DNA from: Bifidobacterium choladohabitans
Lineage (GTDB): Bacteria > Actinomycetota > Actinomycetes > Actinomycetales > Bifidobacteriaceae
DNA length: 64,000 bases
Assembly (NCBI RefSeq): GCF_016102005.1
Contig: NZ_JACFPL010000001.1
Location: 744,001-808,000, forward strand
Reading direction: 5' to 3'
In this document: positions 59,699 to 64,000 of the stretch, piece by piece
Layout of the letters: every line of letters begins with the position of its first letter
How positions within the stretch are numbered: position 1 is the stretch's first letter
Notes under the pieces: generated by a model
What the model was told of the DNA's origin: nothing
Seen by the model: only the letters and a program-made list of their open reading frames with translations
Database searches by the model: none
Made by a program: the position numbers and the translations under genes

Positions 59699-60469
59699 AT
59701 GGCAATCAAACAGACGGCGGGCCACGACAGGCTCGGTCGGTTCGCACCGCAATTCGCCCACCTGAACGATGATGTGCTCTTCGGCCAGGTCTGGTCCCGC
59801 GAAGATGAGCTTTCGGCTCGGGACCGCAGCATGATCACCTGCGCAGGCCTGATGAGCATGGGGCTCTTCCCCCAGTTGAAGAGCCATATGGCCATGGCCA
59901 AAGGCAATGGCGTCACCCGCACTGAAATGGTGGCGCTGATCACCCACCTGGCCTTCTATGCGGGCTGGGCCAAGGCATGGTCGGCTTTCGACCTGGCCAA
60001 GGAAATCTACGGCGAGGGCGACAGCGACGACGAGAGCCGGGACAGTGCTGCAACCCCATCCAAAACCGGGACTGAGCCGGATTCAGGGCCCTACCCCTTG
60101 GGGGATTCGGCCGACGGACCCAACTTCACCGGCCATGTCTGGCTGCACCGCCTGACCGATCCGGACGCGGAATGCCCAGCCAGCAATGTGACCTTCGCAC
60201 CCGGGTGTGTCAACCGTTGGCACACCCACCCGCATGGCCAACTGCTGCTCGTCACCGCCGGGCAGGGGTGGGAGCAGGAGGAGGGACATCAGCCCCGCAA
60301 GCTGGAACCCGGCGACGTGGTCTTCTGCCCGGCAGGCGTCAGGCACTGGCACGGGGCCTCGAGCCGGTCATCCATGGCCCACATCGCCGTCACCCCGGCA
60401 TCGAGCGGGCAGTCCCCGGTCGAATGGATGGAGTTCCCAGATCCTGATCAGGTGGCCGCCCTGGGCTGA
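59699..60469 (+). CDS. Carboxymuconolactone decarboxylase-cupin fusion protein
   Basis: 256-residue fusion. Residues 1-105 form a CMD/AhpD-like helical domain (SARDRSMITCAGLMSMG, MVALITHLAFYAGWAKA) with no CxxC pair, so not a peroxidase type. After a Ser/Asp-rich linker, residues 140-256 form a cupin barrel with NRWHTHPHGQ (His ligands) and AGVRHWHGASS. ATG 59699 has AAGGAG 8 bases upstream. It is 49 bases after the LacI gene and may belong to the glycoside operon. Function unknown; similar fusions are annotated as decarboxylase or stress proteins. Confidence 0.85.
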   Translation: MAIKQTAGHDRLGRFAPQFAHLNDDVLFGQVWSREDELSARDRSMITCAGLMSMGLFPQLKSHMAMAKGNGVTRTEMVALITHLAFYAGWAKAWSAFDLAKEIYGEGDSDDESRDSAATPSKTGTEPDSGPYPLGDSADGPNFTGHVWLHRLTDPDAECPASNVTFAPGCVNRWHTHPHGQLLLVTAGQGWEQEEGHQPRKLEPGDVVFCPAGVRHWHGASSRSSMAHIAVTPASSGQSPVEWMEFPDPDQVAALG

Positions 60470-60502
60470 CTCGCACGGCCTGGTTACAGGACCGACGGAT
60501 GT

Positions 60503-60536
60503 CTGACCGGTTCCCGCCTGCCTTTACACTGAAGAC
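60503..60536 (+). promoter_or_regulatory. Candidate leaderless promoter of rlmB
   Basis: CTGACC (60503-60508) and TACACT (60525-60530) are 16 bases apart and resemble -35/-10 elements. TACACT lies only 6 bases before the ATG at 60537, so transcription would start at or next to the start codon. No ribosome site is present upstream of the ATG, consistent with a leaderless mRNA as is common in actinobacteria. Confidence 0.5.
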
Positions 60537-61529
60537 ATGGCTAACAAGAAAGGCCCGACCAAGGGTTCGGGCGGCAAGCACCGCAACAAACTGCGCGGCC
60601 GGGGGCCTACCCCCAAGGCCGAGGACCGCGTCTACCACAAGGCCTACAAGGCCCGGCAGGCGGCCCAGCGCAGGCAGGCGGCCGACCCACGTCTGGCAGC
60701 CCGCCGCCGGGCCGACCGATTCACCTCGGACTCCGACGAACTGGTCATCGGCCGCAACGCCGTCCTGGAAGCCCTGCGTGTAGGAGTCCCGGCCAGCCAG
60801 CTCTATCTGGCCGCCCGGATGGAACACGACGACAGGACCAGGGAGATCGTGCGGCTGGCCGGGCAGGAGGGGCTCAACCTGCTGGAGGCCGACCGTCTGG
60901 AGATGAACCGCATCGCCCGGTCCAGCAATCATCAGGGCGTGGTCCTCAAGGTGCAGCCCTACCAGTACGCCTCCCTGCAGAGCCTGGTCGACAGGGCAGA
61001 AAAACACGCAGCCGCCCTGGACGGGGCCGACCAGGCCACCAAGGTCGCCGCCCGCCCCCTGTTCATCGCCCTGGACGGGGTCACCGACCCCCAGAACCTC
61101 GGGGCCGTGATCCGTTCAGCAGCGGCCTTCGGGGCCTCGGGGGTGGTTCTGCCCGAGCGGCGCAGCGCCTCGGTCACAGCCGCAGCCTGGAAGGTGTCCG
61201 CCGGAGCCGCCGCCCACCTGCCCGTGGCCCGTGTAGTCAACCTGACCAAGGCCATCCAAGGGCTCAAGGAGCGCGGCTACTACGCGGTCGGCCTGGACGG
61301 CGCAGGCACCACCACAGTAGGCGAGACAGGCTTCGAGACCGATCCGCTGGTGGTGGTCCTGGGCTCCGAGGGCAAGGGGCTGAGCCGCCTGGTCCGCGAA
61401 AACTGCGACGCCCTGGCCTCCATTCCCATCTCCAGCTCGGTGGAATCCCTGAACGCCTCGGTCGCGGCCGGCATCAGCCTCTACGCCGTAGCCATGGCAC
61501 GCCGACGGTCCGCCAGCCAAGCCGAATAG
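60537..61529 (+). CDS. rlmB: 23S rRNA (guanosine-2'-O-)-methyltransferase, TrmH/SpoU family
   Basis: Ribose methyltransferase of the SPOUT family, likely RlmB acting on G2251 of 23S rRNA. 330 residues. A basic, Gly/Lys-rich N-terminal tail of about 60 residues precedes the substrate-binding domain (ELVIGRNAVLEALRVG), then the knotted catalytic domain: motif 1 LDGVTDPQNLGAVIRSAAAFG, motif 2 VVLGSEGKGLSRLV and motif 3 PISSSVESLNASVAAGI. Residues match TrmH-family RlmB, and no cofactor residue is missing. A single-gene unit; the DUF4032 gene converges on it. Confidence 0.95.
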   Translation: MANKKGPTKGSGGKHRNKLRGRGPTPKAEDRVYHKAYKARQAAQRRQAADPRLAARRRADRFTSDSDELVIGRNAVLEALRVGVPASQLYLAARMEHDDRTREIVRLAGQEGLNLLEADRLEMNRIARSSNHQGVVLKVQPYQYASLQSLVDRAEKHAAALDGADQATKVAARPLFIALDGVTDPQNLGAVIRSAAAFGASGVVLPERRSASVTAAAWKVSAGAAAHLPVARVVNLTKAIQGLKERGYYAVGLDGAGTTTVGETGFETDPLVVVLGSEGKGLSRLVRENCDALASIPISSSVESLNASVAAGISLYAVAMARRRSASQAE

Positions 61530-61631
61530 CCCCAGGCTGGCAGCGGCAACCCGAAGACAGGCAGGCCAAGCGGCAACAGCCTGCGCGCAGCAACCAGCAT
61601 GCAACAGACCCATGCCGCACAAACCAATCAA

Positions 61632-63293
61632 TCAGCTGGAGGCCCAGACCGCATCATCCTGATCGTCCTGGTCGGCAGCCGCATCCAGGCTGCCGGGGGC
61701 GTAGACCGACCTCAGCGAGCTTCGTCCGCCATTCGCATCCTCAAAGGCCAGTTGTGACGGCACCTTCCCGCCCGCCCGGTCACGGTCAGCCTGAGTTTCT
61801 GCCCCGGGCCGGCTGCCAGCATCGGCTCGGGCGTTCACGCCATTGTCAGCTGTTTCATGGCCATCTGTGCCCTTGTCGGTCTGGTCGCGGGTGGCTTGTT
61901 TACCCTGACCAGCCGGGGCTTGGCCGCCCTGCCAGTTCATCTCGTCGTCGACCACGCCGGCATCGGCCTCTTCGTTGATGGTCTTCATGTCCTCGGAGTC
62001 CAGCCGGTACTCGGGCAGGGATTCGCTGATGTAGCTCTGCACAGCCTCGGCCATGGGCACGTCGTGACCGGCCTTCTCGGCCATCAGCCAGCGGTGGGTC
62101 AGCACCTCATGGAAGAACTGGGCCGGTTCGATCTGCGAGCGGTATTCCGGCGGGATCATGCGCACGGTGGGCTCGAAAACCTCGCGCATCCAGTCGGTGG
62201 CCACAATCTCCAGGTCCTCGCCCTGACGCCAGGTGGATGCCCGGTAGGCATCCAAATCGTTGAGCAGCCGCCGGGCCTGATTCTCCTGCACATCCAGACC
62301 TGTCAGCCTCAGCAGCTTGCGGGAAGCATAGCCGGCATCGACCACCCTGGGGCGCACCAGCACCCGGTTGCCGTCTTCCTCGGTCTTCATCTCCAGCTCG
62401 TCCACGTCAAAGCCCAGATCGTTGAGCCGGTTGACTCGGCGCTCAATCTTCCACATCTCATCGGGATCGAAGCTGTCCACGTCCGTCAGGGCGCTCCAGA
62501 GGGAGTGATAGCGGTCCACCAGCCGGTTGCCTACGCCGACCTCGTCCACCTCGCCGGCCAGCAGGTTGCCGGAATCCAGATCCATAAGCTCGCCGATGAT
62601 GTTGGTCCTGGCCAGGTCGATGTCATACTCTCGCTGGCCGTCAGTCAGGCTGGGATGCAGATCGCCGGTCTCGGCATCGACCAGGAAGGCCGAGAAGGCA
62701 TCGGCATCACGCAGGAAGAGCACGTTGGACAGGGAGACATCGCCCCAGTAGAAGCCGGCCAGATGGAGCCGAACCAGAAGGACCGCCAGGGCATCGATCA
62801 GGCGCTCGGCAGTATCCGGACGCAGATTACGGGCGAAGAGGGCACGGTAGGGCAGTGAGAACTTCAGGTGCTGGGTGACCAGCATGGCCTCAAGCGGCTC
62901 GCCCTCGCGGGTGTGCCGACCGGTGACCACGGCGATGGGGTTGACCGTGGGCAGCTCCAGTTTTTGCAGCTTGCGCAGGAGCTCATACTCACGCTCGGCC
63001 ACACGCTGGGTGATCTCCTTCATGGCGTAGACATCGTCGCCCACGTGAACGAAGCGCACCACGTGCCGGGAGATACCCCTGGGCAGGTTGGCCAGCAAAT
63101 CCCGGGGCCAGGTGGCCAGCGGCCGCTCCCAGGGCAGGGTGAACATCCTGGGGTTGGAGCTGGTGGCCGTGATGTGCAGGGCGGCCGGCTCCTGCTCGGA
63201 GGAGGGATCGGTCGTGGTCTTTATCGAGGTGGCTTTCAGGGCACGAGGGTCCAGAGAGGAGGCCGTCGCCCGGTTGATGTTCACGCTAGTCAT
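61632..63293 (-). CDS. DUF4032 protein with kinase-like N-terminal domain
   Basis: 553-residue actinobacterial protein. The N-terminal 230 residues have a protein-kinase-like pattern: YAMKEI (Lys of strand 3), AEREYELLRKL (Glu helix), GFYWGDVSLSNVLFL in the catalytic-loop position (Gly-Asp replaces His-Arg-Asp) and AFLVDAETGDLHP for the DFG region, in the style of lipopolysaccharide kinases. The DUF4032 region follows to about residue 430. The C-terminal 120 residues are acidic, Gly/Gln-rich and of low complexity. The biological role is not known to me. ATG 63293 is close to a possible TATAGG -10 element. Confidence 0.88.
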   Translation of the reverse strand: MTSVNINRATASSLDPRALKATSIKTTTDPSSEQEPAALHITATSSNPRMFTLPWERPLATWPRDLLANLPRGISRHVVRFVHVGDDVYAMKEITQRVAEREYELLRKLQKLELPTVNPIAVVTGRHTREGEPLEAMLVTQHLKFSLPYRALFARNLRPDTAERLIDALAVLLVRLHLAGFYWGDVSLSNVLFLRDADAFSAFLVDAETGDLHPSLTDGQREYDIDLARTNIIGELMDLDSGNLLAGEVDEVGVGNRLVDRYHSLWSALTDVDSFDPDEMWKIERRVNRLNDLGFDVDELEMKTEEDGNRVLVRPRVVDAGYASRKLLRLTGLDVQENQARRLLNDLDAYRASTWRQGEDLEIVATDWMREVFEPTVRMIPPEYRSQIEPAQFFHEVLTHRWLMAEKAGHDVPMAEAVQSYISESLPEYRLDSEDMKTINEEADAGVVDDEMNWQGGQAPAGQGKQATRDQTDKGTDGHETADNGVNARADAGSRPGAETQADRDRAGGKVPSQLAFEDANGGRSSLRSVYAPGSLDAAADQDDQDDAVWASS

Positions 63294-63331
63294 GCTTCAT
63301 CCATCCCATCGCCGCCCATCCTATACGGGAA

Positions 63332-63362
63332 GAGCCCCGCACGGATGCGCCGCGCGGGGCTC
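63332..63362 (-). terminator. Terminator after sugar ABC ATPase gene
   Basis: GAGCCCCGC (63332-63340) pairs with GCGGGGCTC (63354-63362) around a 13-nt loop, between the ATPase stop and the DUF4032 start on the minus strand. On the minus strand it is followed by TTCCCGTATAG, only a weak T tract. Confidence 0.7.
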
Positions 63363-63464
63363 CTGGTCACCCGGTCAACAAGGAAAGGAGATGATATCAA
63401 TGATCGATACGGGCCCTGCGGCTCGGCGGGAAACCATGGCCGAGCCACAGGGTCACAGGAACGC

Positions 63465-64000
63465 TCAGTTCAGCCGCAGCTCGCTGGCCGGGGAGAACAG
63501 GTGCATCTTTTCAGGATCGATGTGAATCTTGACCACGTCGCCCACCTTGGGCAGATCACGCGGGTTGACACGGATGGTGGTCAGCTTGTTCTGGTCGGAC
63601 ATGACGATGGCCTGTTCAGCCACGCTGTTGTCGGTCAGAATGTTGCCATAGATGTAGCCGTCGGACCCCAGATCCTCCACGTTGGCCACCTTCAGGGAGA
63701 AGGCATCCGGCTCGTCGGCACCGGCCAGAGAAGCATTCTCGGGACGGAAGCCCACGACGATCTTGCCCTGGTCCTCGGGGGTCAGCTTGTCGACGGCCTC
63801 GCGAGGCAGGCTGATGGTGTCCTCGCCGATCTTAGCCTGGCCGTTGACCACGGGATGGATGTTGATGTTCATGGAAGGCGAGCCGATGAAGCCGGCCACG
63901 AAGACGTTCTCGGGCCGATCGTAAAGCTCGGTAGGCGCGCCCACCTGCTGCAGGACGCCCAGCTTGATGACGGCGATCCTGTCGCCCATGGTCAGAGCCT
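63465..64000 (-). CDS. Sugar ABC transporter ATP-binding protein, MsiK/UgpC type (N-terminal part outside window)
   Basis: C-terminal 178 codons of an ATPase that energises several carbohydrate ABC importers. The frame is open to the window edge and codes [15 protein letters not shown], the segment just after the switch histidine of UgpC/MalK/MsiK proteins, so the Walker motifs lie outside. The visible part has [23 protein letters not shown] followed by the regulatory TOBE/OB domain ([22 protein letters not shown]). Bifidobacteria typically use one such shared ATPase for many sugar importers. A hairpin terminator follows the stop. Confidence 0.93.
   Translation of the reverse strand, partial: ALTMGDRIAVIKLGVLQQVGAPTELYDRPENVFVAGFIGSPSMNINIHPVVNGQAKIGEDTISLPREAVDKLTPEDQGKIVVGFRPENASLAGADEPDAFSLKVANVEDLGSDGYIYGNILTDNSVAEQAIVMSDQNKLTTIRVNPRDLPKVGDVVKIHIDPEKMHLFSPASELRLN

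Overview
The window looks like a piece of a Bifidobacterium chromosome (family Bifidobacteriaceae). The evidence is high-GC coding sequence with strong AAGGAG ribosome sites, occasional GTG starts, an actinobacterial-type dCTP deaminase, a DUF4032 protein, class II fructose-bisphosphate aldolase, ilvC, purA and rlmB as housekeeping markers, and many LacI-controlled sugar genes. The genus call is an inference from gene content; I could not run a search. Two palindromes matching the ParB-binding parS consensus (13784-13799 and 51971-51986) suggest the window lies in the origin-proximal part of the chromosome.

Layout. 1-4245: the end of an A+T-richer type I restriction-modification locus (hsdS cut by the window edge, then hsdR), probably an acquired island. 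4609-9883: a siderophore uptake set (lipoprotein, two FecCD permeases, ATPase, then a siderophore-interacting flavoreductase). 10039-15761 (minus): a six-gene operon with an ECF transporter (S, T, A, A'), a nucleoside hydrolase and an MFS transporter, facing a divergent LacI-ribokinase fusion gene (16013-17884). Together these could form a nucleoside capture, cleavage and ribose phosphorylation unit. 18397-23206: a GH31 glycosidase, a VOC protein and a tandem pair of 3-hydroxyacyl-CoA dehydrogenase-like genes. 23673-27230: an MHS-type MFS transporter, a DUF4186 protein and a cyclopropane fatty acid synthase-type methyltransferase.

27322-34976 (minus): a seven-gene iron operon (FTR1 permease, FetP/Tp34-type lipoprotein, DUF2318 redox membrane protein, two FtsX/MacB permeases, MacB-type ATPase, FMN-binding lipoprotein). 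An ApbE flavin transferase gene lies at 45221-46189. These parts make a plausible flavin-based extracytosolic electron path coupled to iron import, and this is the most interesting system in the window. 35136-41943: four APC amino acid permeases, the last two a recent tandem duplicate. 42250-48759 (minus): ilvC, an MHS transporter, purA-apbE and fba.

49034-51443: a second nucleoside hydrolase-MFS pair, paralogous to the first and preceded by a 24-bp near-perfect palindrome. 51444-52283: a long gene-free stretch with parS and hairpins. 52284-52865: dcd. 53065-60469: a glycoside locus with a very large GH2 enzyme carrying F5/8C and Fn3-like modules but no visible signal peptide, a GPH symporter, a LacI regulator and a CMD-cupin fusion. 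60537-64000: rlmB (probably leaderless), a DUF4032 kinase-like protein, and the C-terminal part of an MsiK/UgpC-type sugar ABC ATPase cut by the window edge.

No rRNA, tRNA, CRISPR array, insertion sequence or prophage was recognised. Starts were corrected by ribosome binding site and domain position. Operators and promoters are pattern-based candidates only.
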